A DNA stretch of 64,000 nt from Flagellimonas algicola (GTDB lineage: Bacteria; Bacteroidota; Bacteroidia; Flavobacteriales; Flavobacteriaceae): contig NZ_VCNI01000003.1 of NCBI RefSeq assembly GCF_005937185.1, positions 186,001-250,000 on the forward strand, written 5' to 3'. The notes below the pieces were generated by a model that was not told where the DNA came from, did not search any database, and saw only the letters and a list, made by a program, of their open reading frames with translations. Below are positions 7,958 to 16,174 of the stretch, piece after piece. The stretch's first letter is position 1; every line of letters starts with the position of its first letter. The translations under genes were made by a program, and so were the position numbers.

Positions 7958-9721
7958 ATGAAAATCAACTTTAAAAAAGCACTTGGACTGGCACTCTGCT
8001 GCTGGTTCGTGTCCGCCGCAACTCTATTTGCCCAAGAAGAACGTCCTAATGTGATCGTCATTATTACCGATGACCAAGGTTATGGCGATTTAGGCATTAC
8101 CGGAAACCCGCATGTACAGACTCCGGTCATTGATCAATTGGCTACCGAAAGTGTTCGTTTCAACAATTTTTATGTGTCCCCGGTATGCGCCCCTACCCGT
8201 TCCAGTCTACTGACAGGCCGCTATTCCTTACGTACCGGCGTGCGTGACACCTACAATGGCGGGGCCATCATGGCTTCCAACGAGGTTACCATTGCCGAAA
8301 TGCTCAAACAAGGTGGTTATACCACTGGCGTATTTGGCAAATGGCATTTGGGCGACAACTACCCCAGCCGACCCAGCGACCAAGGTTTTGACGAATCCGT
8401 GATTCATCTTTCCGGTGGCATGGGACAGGTGGGCGACATCACCACCTATTTTAAGGGAGATACCAGCTATTTTGATCCCGTGCTTTGGCACAACAATAAA
8501 CAAGAGGCCTACGAGGGCTATTGCTCGGATATTTTTACGGATCAAGCCATTCAATTTATTGAAAACAACAAGGCATCACCCTTCTTTTGCTACCTCTCCT
8601 TTAATGCACCGCATACCCCTCTGCAGGTACCCGCTGAATATTACCAAAAGTACAAGGACATTGACCCGGCCTCAGGTTTTGATGGAGATGCCCGCCCTTT
8701 CCCGGAAATGAGCGAAAAAGATAAGGAAGACGCCCGCAAGGTGTATGCCATGGTCACCAATATAGATGACAATCTGGGCAAGCTCTTTAAAAAATTGGAC
8801 GAGCTGCAACTCTCCGAGAACACCCTAGTGGTTTTTATGACTGACAATGGTCCTCAGCAATGGCGTTATGTAGCCGGAATGCGAGGCCTAAAAGGCAATG
8901 TATACCAAGGCGGGGTGCGGGTGCCTTTTTATGTGAAGTATCCCGTGGCGTTTGCCCAAAACAAGGATATTGAGACCATGAGCGCCCATATTGATGTGCT
9001 GCCAACCTTGGCCGAAGTTTGTAAAGTGGACTTGCCCCAAGACCGAAAAATTGATGGCAAAAGCCTGTTGCCCCTGATTCAGGGTAAAAATGTGGACTGG
9101 GCAGACCGTTCCCTGTTTTTTTACTGGACGCGCCGCTATCCCGAACCCTATTACAACATGGCGTTGCAAAAAGATGGTTACAAATTGGTGGGAAAAACCA
9201 ATTACAACGCTGCAATTGAGGATTTTGAGCTCTATAACCTCAAAACCGACCCCTACGAGCAAAACAACTTGGTTTTGGAAGACAAATCGAAGGTCAGAGC
9301 GCTTAAAGTGGAGTTGGACAGACTGTATAACGAATTAATAACCTCTGAAAACCTCATAAACCAGCCCAGGATCATTGTGGGGAACCCAGCGGAAAATCCC
9401 ATTTTCTTGAACCGGAACGATGCCGGAGGGGAACGCGGCATCTGGGCGCAGGAAGAAATTTATGGTACTTGGAAGGTGAGTATTGAAGAAGGCCATTATG
9501 ATATTCGCATGAAGTTTGTTAAGCCCATAAAAGCTGGTGGACGACTCTATCTGGAAGCCAACACCTTGGTAAAACAGCAATTGAACAACCAAGACAAGAT
9601 GGATGTCTTGGAACTGAAAAACGTATACCTCCCCCAAATGGACTGCGACCTATTGGCTCACTATGCCGTGGATGGCAAACATATAATGCCGTTTTGGGTG
9701 GAGCTGGAGAAAGTGAATTAG
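7958..9721 (+). CDS. Exported arylsulfatase-family enzyme
   Basis: This 587-residue sulfatase has a signal peptide (about residues 1-25, ending LFAQ), so it acts in the periplasm or outside the cell. The metal-binding ITDDQGYGDLG follows at once. The sulfatase signature C77-A-P-T-R81 within SPVCAPTRSSLLTGRYSLR gives the cysteine converted to formylglycine. Further conserved motifs are GKWHLGD, FNAPHTP and FMTDNGPQ. The last 130 residues form an extra beta-rich region after the catalytic domain. Marine flavobacteria use such enzymes to desulfate algal polysaccharides, but no SusCD pair or glycoside hydrolase lies nearby, so the substrate cannot be inferred. No formylglycine-generating enzyme is adjacent. 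Confidence 0.92.
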   Translation: MKINFKKALGLALCCWFVSAATLFAQEERPNVIVIITDDQGYGDLGITGNPHVQTPVIDQLATESVRFNNFYVSPVCAPTRSSLLTGRYSLRTGVRDTYNGGAIMASNEVTIAEMLKQGGYTTGVFGKWHLGDNYPSRPSDQGFDESVIHLSGGMGQVGDITTYFKGDTSYFDPVLWHNNKQEAYEGYCSDIFTDQAIQFIENNKASPFFCYLSFNAPHTPLQVPAEYYQKYKDIDPASGFDGDARPFPEMSEKDKEDARKVYAMVTNIDDNLGKLFKKLDELQLSENTLVVFMTDNGPQQWRYVAGMRGLKGNVYQGGVRVPFYVKYPVAFAQNKDIETMSAHIDVLPTLAEVCKVDLPQDRKIDGKSLLPLIQGKNVDWADRSLFFYWTRRYPEPYYNMALQKDGYKLVGKTNYNAAIEDFELYNLKTDPYEQNNLVLEDKSKVRALKVELDRLYNELITSENLINQPRIIVGNPAENPIFLNRNDAGGERGIWAQEEIYGTWKVSIEEGHYDIRMKFVKPIKAGGRLYLEANTLVKQQLNNQDKMDVLELKNVYLPQMDCDLLAHYAVDGKHIMPFWVELEKVN

Positions 9722-9804
9722 GTAATCCTATCATTTTTATGTCCCAATGGGAAGTATAAAGCTGTATTTTAAATCCCTTAAAAACTGTTAACCATCATTA
9801 CCAA

Positions 9805-10284
9805 GTGAGATTATCTTCGCTGATCTTTGCATTAATCATCTGCTCTTGTAACCCAAAAACGGGAAATAATAATGACAAGGCATCAGAAACTGGCAAGAAG
9901 GCCAGATGGGATTCCAAAAATATTATAGGTAAATGGACTCAGGAAGTGTGGGTTGGAGTTGAAAACAAAGACCTGCCTACCCCTCCGCCAGCTGCTGACC
10001 CAATGTACGATACCTTATGGCCTCCATATTATGAAATTGATAAAAACCTTGTCAAACACTTTTCCTTGGGAATTGATTCCACCAAGTATAACTTCGATGA
10101 GTCTGGAAAAGTATTAATTCTTGAAGGGCTTCGAACTGACCTTATTGGATATCAAAAAAGATGGAGAATTTTAGAACTTTCAGACAGCGCTATGACCATC
10201 GAAAGAAAATTTAGTAAGCATTATCCCAATGCCCAAAATCATTTTGACGGAATTGATACGATTAGATTATTTGAAAAATTCTAG
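9805..10284 (+). CDS. Small lipoprotein of unknown function
   Basis: This 159-residue frame has a GTG start. The N-terminus MRLSSLIFALIICSCNPKTG is a lipoprotein signal with candidate lipid-attachment cysteines at C13 and C15. The mature part is polar, with a proline stretch (LPTPPPAADP) and a C-terminal half that reads like a small beta-sheet domain (KRWRILELSDSAMTIERKF). I do not recognise a family. It opens a run of small orphan genes reaching to about 15.2 kb. Confidence 0.65.
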   Translation: MRLSSLIFALIICSCNPKTGNNNDKASETGKKARWDSKNIIGKWTQEVWVGVENKDLPTPPPAADPMYDTLWPPYYEIDKNLVKHFSLGIDSTKYNFDESGKVLILEGLRTDLIGYQKRWRILELSDSAMTIERKFSKHYPNAQNHFDGIDTIRLFEKF

Positions 10285-10302
10285 TACAACTTTAAACATA
10301 TC

Positions 10303-10983
10303 ATGAAAAACACCAACTGTATTATTATTCTATCCATCATCTTATTGACAAGCAATAACTTATTCTCACAAGATGTTATTGACAAACTTTCCAGAAAATT
10401 ATGTAAGTGTGCTGAAAAACAAGAGGTGAATAACATCAATGAAATGGGTCCGTGCTTCGAGGAAGTCTTAATAGACAACCTAAAGGACATTAAGGAGCAT
10501 TACAATGCGAAAACCATGGACGATATTGACATGGAAGAAATCGGAAATAAAGTCGGAGCTAAAATAATCAAGGAATGCCCATATGTGACAGAAACCTTTC
10601 CAACCGACATAGTTGGGAACGAAGAAAAAATTGCTAAACAACCCGATCTAAAATGTGGGGATTTGCAGAACGGAGATTTCTACTACCTAACCCAAAGACC
10701 TGAAACTGAAGCTGCGGACACTACTTTTGTGACCATATCAAATGATATGTTCTTGGAACGGATGAAAAATGGCAGAACTTACTCATTGCTCAATATCAAA
10801 TGGAAAGATGATTGCAAATTTGATTTAATATTCAGGGAAAGCAATGATCCATTTAAAAAAGAACTGAGTAGCCCTGGCGATGTTTACGAATATGAAATAC
10901 TTACCAATGGAAGTGAATCTCTTTATTTGCAGTCAACCTGGAAAAAAAGAAGCTTTCAATTTGAGCTTATTAAAATTGAATAG
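10303..10983 (+). CDS. Exported protein of unknown function
   Basis: This 226-residue protein has a clear signal peptide (MKNTNCIIILSIILLTSNNL, cleavage likely after LFSQ). The first mature segment, with KLCKCAEKQ and MGPCFEEVL, contains three cysteines in a helical pattern. The second half (from about residue 105) looks like a beta-rich domain with CGDLQNGDFYYL and LLNIKWKDDCKFDL. It starts 18 bases after the previous gene and is probably co-transcribed with it. No family assigned. Confidence 0.7.
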   Translation: MKNTNCIIILSIILLTSNNLFSQDVIDKLSRKLCKCAEKQEVNNINEMGPCFEEVLIDNLKDIKEHYNAKTMDDIDMEEIGNKVGAKIIKECPYVTETFPTDIVGNEEKIAKQPDLKCGDLQNGDFYYLTQRPETEAADTTFVTISNDMFLERMKNGRTYSLLNIKWKDDCKFDLIFRESNDPFKKELSSPGDVYEYEILTNGSESLYLQSTWKKRSFQFELIKIE

Positions 10984-11029
10984 AGCATCCCTAAATTAAA
11001 TCAATCAGAATTCGTTCGATAAACAAAAT

Positions 11030-11596
11030 ATGAAACAAGAATTTGAAAAGGCCTTAAGGAAGAATAGAAACATCTTAAAAGGTATTGGAATCTTTGAAAT
11101 AGTTGGCGGAATAGTAGGGCTCGGCCTTATAATATGGCTGATGCTACAAGGCACGGAGACCAATACCCTAGTTTTTTTGATTATGCTAATAGCCGTGGGC
11201 TTTTATGTGTATTCAGTTTTCGCGGGAATCAGGCTATTTAAAAAATTAGAACATGGAATTCTTCATTCCCGTATTTTACAATACCTGCAGATTCCTGCCA
11301 TTTCAATAGGCGGCTTCACCTATATCATGACCTCTGGCGGCTATTTGCTTTTTGGGTTCGATTTCACCAAAGGTGTAATAAATTTCAGTTTTGCCCTTAT
11401 AGCAAGTAAATTCCAATTAAACATTTTAAGTGTTGGGAGCAATCAATTTCTGTGCGTAAACCTGTTGGCCATTTTTGTATTGATTATTTTGAATAAAGCA
11501 CACAAGAAGATACAGGAACAAACCTTGGTAAAAGCAAATTACGAGCAGAACATCAATGATTGGAAGGAAGAGTCCAATCTTGTATCGGATGAATGA
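11030..11596 (+). CDS. Multi-spanning membrane protein of unknown function
   Basis: This 188-residue protein has a basic N-terminus followed by about four hydrophobic segments (approximately residues 19-40, 45-66, 85-110 and 137-155). A polar C-terminal tail ends in acidic residues. There is no signal peptide and no catalytic motif. It is one of the orphan genes of the 9.8-15.2 kb block and sits on the same strand as its neighbours. Confidence 0.65.
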   Translation: MKQEFEKALRKNRNILKGIGIFEIVGGIVGLGLIIWLMLQGTETNTLVFLIMLIAVGFYVYSVFAGIRLFKKLEHGILHSRILQYLQIPAISIGGFTYIMTSGGYLLFGFDFTKGVINFSFALIASKFQLNILSVGSNQFLCVNLLAIFVLIILNKAHKKIQEQTLVKANYEQNINDWKEESNLVSDE

Positions 11597-11665
11597 CTAA
11601 AACTTTGCCTTCAATGATGCCCTGTTTGGAATCTTATAAATGCATTTGATAAACCAATACCATAA

Positions 11666-12358
11666 ATGAGCATTTTCAATCGAAAAATAAAAAAGAAGCA
11701 CCTGGAGCAATTCGCGCTAAACATTGCGGAAATTTTGGAGCCGGAAATGCCACAAATAAAAACAGCCATAGACCTTTCTAAAATTTATGGGATTCATTTT
11801 ATGCACAAACCACGAGGAATTCACATAACCAGAGGGTATGGGCAAAAAGAGTTTGAACTGATAAACAGAAATCACAAAACCCGATTCAATTTGACCGGAA
11901 TTTCTGTTTACAATAAAAAAGAGAAATGTTTTCAGCCGCTTAAACTGTATTTTCAATCTGATGGATTATCCATAATTGAAGTTGAAAACCCGGAGTATTT
12001 TCACCGAACATTTGACTTAAGCCAAATTCAGAAAGGTGAGATTAAAGTGGAGCATCTACCAAAATTGGAAAACCCTGACCAGAAAATCGCCGAAAAGGCT
12101 CTGAAGTCCCTAACCAAAGAACAAATGAAACTTTTGGAATTGGATTCTACTTTTGAAATTGAATTCGACCAAAAATTGCTTTACACGATTTTGGATATGG
12201 AGGACGGAAATTACATAGCGGTCGACAAAAAAGGCAAAATCTATCGACTAAACCATGACCATGAAGAGCGGCTAAAGTTAATAGCAAACAAACCCACTGA
12301 CTTTTTTGAAATCTATGATGGAAGAAAAAGTAAATTGGATCAACTACTGTTCGATTAA
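11666..12358 (+). CDS. Cytoplasmic protein of unknown function
   Basis: This 230-residue soluble protein has no signal peptide or membrane segment. The sequence is charged and mixed alpha/beta, with a C-terminal part (YTILDMEDGNYIAVDKKGKI then YRLNHDHEERLKL) that resembles a small beta-sheet domain. I recognise no family. The DNA is strikingly AT-rich: bases 12121-12180 contain 17 G+C of 60. That sets it apart from neighbours such as the sterol-desaturase-family gene and fits with acquisition from elsewhere or weak constraint. Confidence 0.62.
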   Translation: MSIFNRKIKKKHLEQFALNIAEILEPEMPQIKTAIDLSKIYGIHFMHKPRGIHITRGYGQKEFELINRNHKTRFNLTGISVYNKKEKCFQPLKLYFQSDGLSIIEVENPEYFHRTFDLSQIQKGEIKVEHLPKLENPDQKIAEKALKSLTKEQMKLLELDSTFEIEFDQKLLYTILDMEDGNYIAVDKKGKIYRLNHDHEERLKLIANKPTDFFEIYDGRKSKLDQLLFD

Positions 12359-12402
12359 AAAAGTATTTTACATTCAAAAGACATCAGATAGCCTCTAAAT
12401 AA

Positions 12403-12852
12403 ATGATTCAAAAAGTTAAATACACATTGACTTATTTGCAAAATTCAACAGATGAAAACCTAGTCTCCCTGATCTACGACAAGTCAGCAGAACTTGAACT
12501 GGGGACATTTGGAGAAAGTATGGAAATTGCAGATCCTGCCATGGCAGAATTTATGGCAATGTGGATTTTGGAAGGTGATGTGCAAAATGGTGGATTTGAT
12601 CAGTTCTTCTCCAACAACGGCCTTCTATATGGTCAAACGGCCTTAGCCGGATTTGAAAGGATTGGTGCCAGTGATTTTGCCAATGTCACACAAAAAGCGA
12701 TTGAAATATTTAAGAATCAGGACAAAGAATTTGACAACAAAAGAAATCCTGACTTCAACGATTTGGATGACGAATTTTACGATTTAGATGATTTGGACAA
12801 ACTTCAAATCAAATACATCCGAGACAACTATGAAAAGTTTATTGTGAAATGA
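12403..12852 (+). CDS. DMP19-like (DUF4375) family protein
   Basis: This 149-residue acidic protein carries the family's core motif DVQNGGFDQFFSNN, followed by helices with ALAGFERIGASDF. DMP19 of Neisseria is a DNA-mimic protein that titrates a transcription factor, but most family members are uncharacterised. The C-terminal tail is very acidic (NDLDDEFYDLDDLDKL), which would suit DNA mimicry or binding to a basic partner; that is inference. A second family member lies at 18402-19061. No toxin gene is adjacent. Confidence 0.75.
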   Translation: MIQKVKYTLTYLQNSTDENLVSLIYDKSAELELGTFGESMEIADPAMAEFMAMWILEGDVQNGGFDQFFSNNGLLYGQTALAGFERIGASDFANVTQKAIEIFKNQDKEFDNKRNPDFNDLDDEFYDLDDLDKLQIKYIRDNYEKFIVK

Positions 12853-12928
12853 AAATCCATAGTGTAAATTTTATAAAATCAACCTTGAACGTTTAAAACC
12901 AAATAACCCCACAGATAGAAATTGAACT

Positions 12929-13708
12929 ATGCACATTAAAGTTTTAGGAGTATTTTTCTTGTTTAGCAATCTTGTTTTAGCACAAGTAGATGAAGCTGCA
13001 TACCATGAAATGGTGCCAAAATACATCTTGACGCTCTGGGAAAATAAGGGAGCAGCGAACAATGCTGAGTTTCAAATTGAAGAACTCGATGAGTTAAAAT
13101 CTTTCTTGCACGAGTTAAGCAAAAGAAAGAACCACATAGCATCACCAAAATTTCTGACCAAGCCAACCTATAATACGATGGTCGGCCATTATCTGGCTTT
13201 AAAACTAAAATGGAATTCGTTCAATGGGCCACACGTTGGACTAAAACGATTAAAGCCCAGCAAGGTTATTGGCAAGGCACTTAACAACTTGCCCAGTAAA
13301 AGGGAACTATTGGCGCATTACTATTTATCTATTTCTTCGGATATTTTAAACAAACAAAAACCCATGGATTTGAGGTCATTGAACATAGATTTCAATGCCC
13401 TTAATTTGATTAATGACACCGAAAAAGCCATTTTGTTCCTGTGCTTGATGCGACATATGGGCGGGCAAGTGCGTTCCTATTCGTTAACACGTTTTCCAGA
13501 CAATTGTTTCCGCGCAAAAACCTATGTTGAGAACATGCCCCTGTTCAACGGAAAGGAGTTTTTCCAATTTGAATTGCCAAAATTCGAGGATTTTAAAATT
13601 GAAGTAGACAAAAGGTATCCTAAAATGAGTTTTAAGGAGCGATATTTACCCGAGTTTGAACAGGCAAAACTTGGATATAAAAAGTGCCTATCCAATGAAA
13701 AGGGCTAA
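12929..13708 (+). CDS. Exported protein of unknown function
   Basis: This 259-residue protein has a signal peptide (MHIKVLGVFFLFSNLVLAQ). The mature protein is largely helical and basic, with a central stretch LNLINDTEKAILFLCLMRHM and two isolated cysteines. No family recognised. It lies on the same strand as the neighbouring orphan genes, 76 bases after the DMP19-like gene. Confidence 0.65.
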   Translation: MHIKVLGVFFLFSNLVLAQVDEAAYHEMVPKYILTLWENKGAANNAEFQIEELDELKSFLHELSKRKNHIASPKFLTKPTYNTMVGHYLALKLKWNSFNGPHVGLKRLKPSKVIGKALNNLPSKRELLAHYYLSISSDILNKQKPMDLRSLNIDFNALNLINDTEKAILFLCLMRHMGGQVRSYSLTRFPDNCFRAKTYVENMPLFNGKEFFQFELPKFEDFKIEVDKRYPKMSFKERYLPEFEQAKLGYKKCLSNEKG

Positions 13709-13745
13709 TGTTAGTGATATGTAGCCTTCCATTAATATTGAATTC

Positions 13746-14303
13746 ATGAAACCCAACAAAGCCCTTCTGGTCATCGATATGCAAAAAGGCTCTTTTACGC
13801 CCAAAACCCCGCGTTTTGATACCGAGGGTGTGGTAGCCCGTATCAACACATTGGCAGCGTTGTTTCGGCAAAAGGGTTGGCCTGTGGTGCTCATACAGCA
13901 CGATGGCACCGGAACGGGCGAGTTTAAAAAAAACAACTGGGATTGGGAGTTGTTGGACGAACTCCAAACCGAACCCACAGACACTTTGCTGGACAAATAT
14001 GCCAACGATGTCTTCTATAGATCCAAACTGCAAGAGTTGTTGACAACTTGGGAAACCCAAGAACTGCTGATCACCGGCTGCGCCACCGACTTTTGTGTGG
14101 AGGCCACCGTACAATCTGCCTTGGCCAAGGATTATAACATTACCGTGGTGGCAGACGGGCATACTACGGGCGATAGACCCCATTTACCAGCCCAAAAAGT
14201 TATTGAACACTACAACTGGGTATGGCAAAACATGATTCCCACCAAAGGGAACATACGAGTGGAAGATTTTGAGAAGGTTATCGAAAAGTTTAAAGGGACA
14301 TAA
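13746..14303 (+). CDS. Cysteine hydrolase, isochorismatase family
   Basis: This 185-residue cytoplasmic enzyme has the isochorismatase-like catalytic triad: D11 (LLVIDMQKG), K84 (LLDKYANDVF) and C117 in GCATDFCVEATVQSAL. The family includes nicotinamidases, ureidoacrylate hydrolases and isochorismatases. The nicotinamidase metal-binding D-x-H pattern is not evident, and the substrate cannot be told. The end of the protein (TTGDRPHLPAQKVIEHYNWV) matches the typical lid region of bacterial stand-alone members. Its codons look more GC-rich than those of the orphan genes on either side. Confidence 0.88.
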   Translation: MKPNKALLVIDMQKGSFTPKTPRFDTEGVVARINTLAALFRQKGWPVVLIQHDGTGTGEFKKNNWDWELLDELQTEPTDTLLDKYANDVFYRSKLQELLTTWETQELLITGCATDFCVEATVQSALAKDYNITVVADGHTTGDRPHLPAQKVIEHYNWVWQNMIPTKGNIRVEDFEKVIEKFKGT

Positions 14304-14400
14304 TAAGGTTTTTATTGTTTACCTAACCGAACTACCCCATTCACTCATTTTCATTTTAAAGAATGTCATACCGATTTTAGTTTTGGGGAAACGACTAATT

Positions 14401-15150
14401 ATGATCAATAAAATTTGTCTGGGCCTTCTTTTTTTGCCAGCATTCATTATCGGCCAAAACAAGTGCAATAAGTACAACGAAGACTATATCCCAAAAAATT
14501 TGAAACAAGCGATGGAGTATTTCGAATGTATAACTCCACAGGAAACGTTAAAGAAGTTCTCAGAAAAAAATGAGGAACAAGCTGTTGGCGAAATTCATTT
14601 TTCCACTGGAATGTCAATTCGAAATAACTGGAAACTGTGGGCCGGAACTTCCAAAATTGCCAAATATTTTATGGATCTTGGTATTCATCATCCTGATGAC
14701 ATGTCGGGTATAATACTGACTTCATTGCACAGAAAATTGAACCAAAAAGAAATTGAGCTTGACAAACAGATAAAATACTATCAAGATTTTTGGGCCAAAT
14801 CCTTAAAACAACAAAACGAGCGTAAAGAGATAGAGTTCAGTAAATTCAAAGTTGGTGATACGGTGGAGTTCCAATACAACTATGATTTTACATCCAAAAA
14901 TCAAGAAAAAGGGTTCATGGACAATGAATGCTTGGCTAGAGGGGTTATCAAAGTAATTAATCCCGAAAAGTTTGAGTTAAAAGTGAAACTTCTGGAAAGT
15001 TGCGGTATAAAAGGTATTATCATTATGGAAAGTGATGTTTATACCGAAATAAATGGCGAATGGAAGAAAACGGAAGAGAATAAAATCGAAATCATGAAAA
15101 AAGGAGAAACCCGCTGGACATATTATGATCTATGGGAAATAGTTGAATAA
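14401..15150 (+). CDS. Exported DUF6794-like protein
   Basis: Starting at the ATG at 14401, the protein has 249 residues and a signal peptide (MINKICLGLLFLPAFIIGQ). An upstream in-frame ATG at 14269 would overlap the previous gene and lose the signal peptide. Residues 30-135 resemble the DUF6794 domain, with GEIHFSTGMSIRNNWKLW, MDLGIHHPDDMSGIILTSLH and LDKQIKYYQDFW. The C-terminal half is beta-rich (VGDTVEFQYNY onward). Function unknown. It is the last of the same-strand orphan genes. Confidence 0.72.
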   Translation: MINKICLGLLFLPAFIIGQNKCNKYNEDYIPKNLKQAMEYFECITPQETLKKFSEKNEEQAVGEIHFSTGMSIRNNWKLWAGTSKIAKYFMDLGIHHPDDMSGIILTSLHRKLNQKEIELDKQIKYYQDFWAKSLKQQNERKEIEFSKFKVGDTVEFQYNYDFTSKNQEKGFMDNECLARGVIKVINPEKFELKVKLLESCGIKGIIIMESDVYTEINGEWKKTEENKIEIMKKGETRWTYYDLWEIVE

Positions 15151-15185
15151 CCAATAACTTAGTAACCAACAACACTTCAACCTCT

Positions 15186-15389
15186 TCACCCCCTCAAAAC
15201 CCCAATAACCCCACGAATGGCCGATACCACTTGTTGAATTTCCTGTTGGGTAAAGGCCTCCTCTTCAACATAGAATAACATTTCCACCCCAAAGTTGAGC
15301 ACCTTGGCAAATTCCTCCGGAGATCCATAGCCCTCAATAACCAACTCCGTCAATTCCTCTACCATTTGAATTTTATCCGTAAGCTTCAT
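15186..15389 (-). CDS. Small conserved helical protein
   Basis: This 67-residue acidic, helical protein starts MKLTDKIQMVEELTELVIEG and ends AIRGVIGVLRG. No family name can be given. A -7-like box TATATTTG lies on the minus strand at 15416-15409. A perfect dyad GTCATAA-N4-TTATGAC (15438-15455) is centred about 34 bases upstream of that box. Both support it as a real transcribed gene. Confidence 0.6.
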   Translation of the reverse strand: MKLTDKIQMVEELTELVIEGYGSPEEFAKVLNFGVEMLFYVEEEAFTQQEIQQVVSAIRGVIGVLRG

Positions 15390-15408
15390 CGTAATAATTG
15401 TTTGGAAC

Positions 15409-15416
15409 CAAATATA
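15409..15416 (-). promoter_or_regulatory. -7 promoter box of the 67-residue gene
   Basis: Read on the minus strand this is TATATTTG, matching TAnnTTTG, 20 bases upstream of the start codon at 15389. Confidence 0.45.
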
Positions 15417-15437
15417 TTTACCTTCTTGGTTTTAAGG

Positions 15438-15455
15438 GTCATAACAAATTATGAC
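15438..15455. promoter_or_regulatory. Perfect dyad GTCATAA-N4-TTATGAC, candidate activator site
   Basis: The 7-bp half-sites are exact inverted copies separated by CAAA. The dyad lies between the divergent 67-residue gene and the Crp/Fnr-family gene. Its centre is about 34 bases from the centre of the minus-strand -7 box, the spacing expected of a class II activator site. It may be a binding site for the adjacent Crp/Fnr protein, though its sequence differs from the dyad at 16113-16130. Confidence 0.45.
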
Positions 15456-15546
15456 TTTGCCTAATTTGCACAGAAATTGAACTTAAAGAGCTTTTCAACT
15501 TTTAGACTTTCCTACCTTTAACCCCATCACCTAGCAACCCGTCCAC

Positions 15547-16110
15547 ATGCAAAACCTCTTACAGTCCATCTCCACCCGTGCCTATGTAAGCGTGCCCCAT
15601 AAAGAGGCCATTCAATCCTATTTTGAGGTAGTGGAAACCCAAAAAGGCGATAAAATATTGCTGGAAAACAGCCGCGCCAGCCACCTTTGGTTTATAGAAA
15701 AAGGCGCCCTCCACACTTATTACCACCACAACGGCAAGCCCATTACCTCTTGGTTCTATACCGAAAACCAATTTGTTACCGCCTGGTACAGTTTCTATGC
15801 CCAAAAGCCCAGTTTTGAGGAGGTGGAATGTCTGGAGGCCTGCGTGCTGTACCGCATCAGTTACTCCAACTACCAAAAACTTATTGCCGACTTTCCGGCC
15901 TTTGGCAACTTTGCCCGTTTGCTGGCCGAGGAAATGCTGGCCTTTTTGGACGAATTCTCTAAAGGATGGTCTTTCCTATCCGCCAAGGAAAAGTACCAAT
16001 TGCTAAAGCAGAGCTTCCCACAGTTGGAGCTTCGGGTAAAATTGGGGCTGATCGCCTCCTTTTTGGGCGTTACCCAAGAGACCTTGAGCCGTATTCGCGC
16101 CCAAAAGTGA
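15547..16110 (+). CDS. Crp/Fnr-family transcriptional regulator
   Basis: This 187-residue protein has an N-terminal cyclic-nucleotide-binding-type beta-roll (about residues 10-120, with GDKILLENSRASHLWFIEKG and SWFYTENQFV) and a dimerisation helix. A short C-terminal helix-turn-helix follows, with IASFLGVTQETLSRIRAQ as the recognition region. No N-terminal cysteine cluster is present, so it is not a classical iron-sulfur FNR; the ligand is unknown. It is divergent from the 67-residue gene. A TTTTGA-N6-TCAAAA dyad starts 3 bases past its stop codon, in front of the next operon, suggesting local control. Confidence 0.88.
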   Translation: MQNLLQSISTRAYVSVPHKEAIQSYFEVVETQKGDKILLENSRASHLWFIEKGALHTYYHHNGKPITSWFYTENQFVTAWYSFYAQKPSFEEVECLEACVLYRISYSNYQKLIADFPAFGNFARLLAEEMLAFLDEFSKGWSFLSAKEKYQLLKQSFPQLELRVKLGLIASFLGVTQETLSRIRAQK

Positions 16111-16112
16111 TT

Positions 16113-16130
16113 TTTTGATCTAGGTCAAAA
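16113..16130. promoter_or_regulatory. FNR-like dyad upstream of the 177-residue protein/desaturase operon
   Basis: TTTTGA (16113-16118) and TCAAAA (16125-16130) are exact inverted half-sites 6 bases apart. Aligned to the FNR box TTGAT-N4-ATCAA, the site TTGAT-CTAG-GTCAA differs at one position. Its centre (about 16121.5) is about 33 bases upstream of the centre of the -7 box at 16151-16158, so close to -40 from the inferred start. That is the class II activator position. It follows directly on a Crp/Fnr-family gene. Confidence 0.6.
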
Positions 16131-16150
16131 GAACCCAAAAAAAGCCCCCC

Positions 16151-16158
16151 TACTTTTG
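16151..16158 (+). promoter_or_regulatory. -7 promoter box
   Basis: TACTTTTG matches TAnnTTTG and lies 16 bases before the ATG at 16175. No TTG stands at the -33 position, where the FNR-like dyad approaches instead, as expected for an activator-dependent promoter. The segment CTTTTGACC that includes it is also an inverted copy of GGTCAAAAG at 16123-16131. Confidence 0.55.
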
Positions 16159-16174
16159 ACCAAAATAGTTACAC

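Noticed and set aside
7958-9721. Polysaccharide utilisation locus around the sulfatase
   Set aside because: No SusC/SusD pair, glycoside hydrolase or second sulfatase lies nearby, so only a lone sulfatase can be claimed.
13632-14183. A 183-codon minus-strand frame
   Set aside because: It is antisense to the isochorismatase-family gene, whose catalytic triad is intact, and shows no family features.
14269-14400. Extended N-terminus for the DUF6794-like protein
   Set aside because: It overlaps the upstream hydrolase gene and destroys the signal peptide that begins at 14401.
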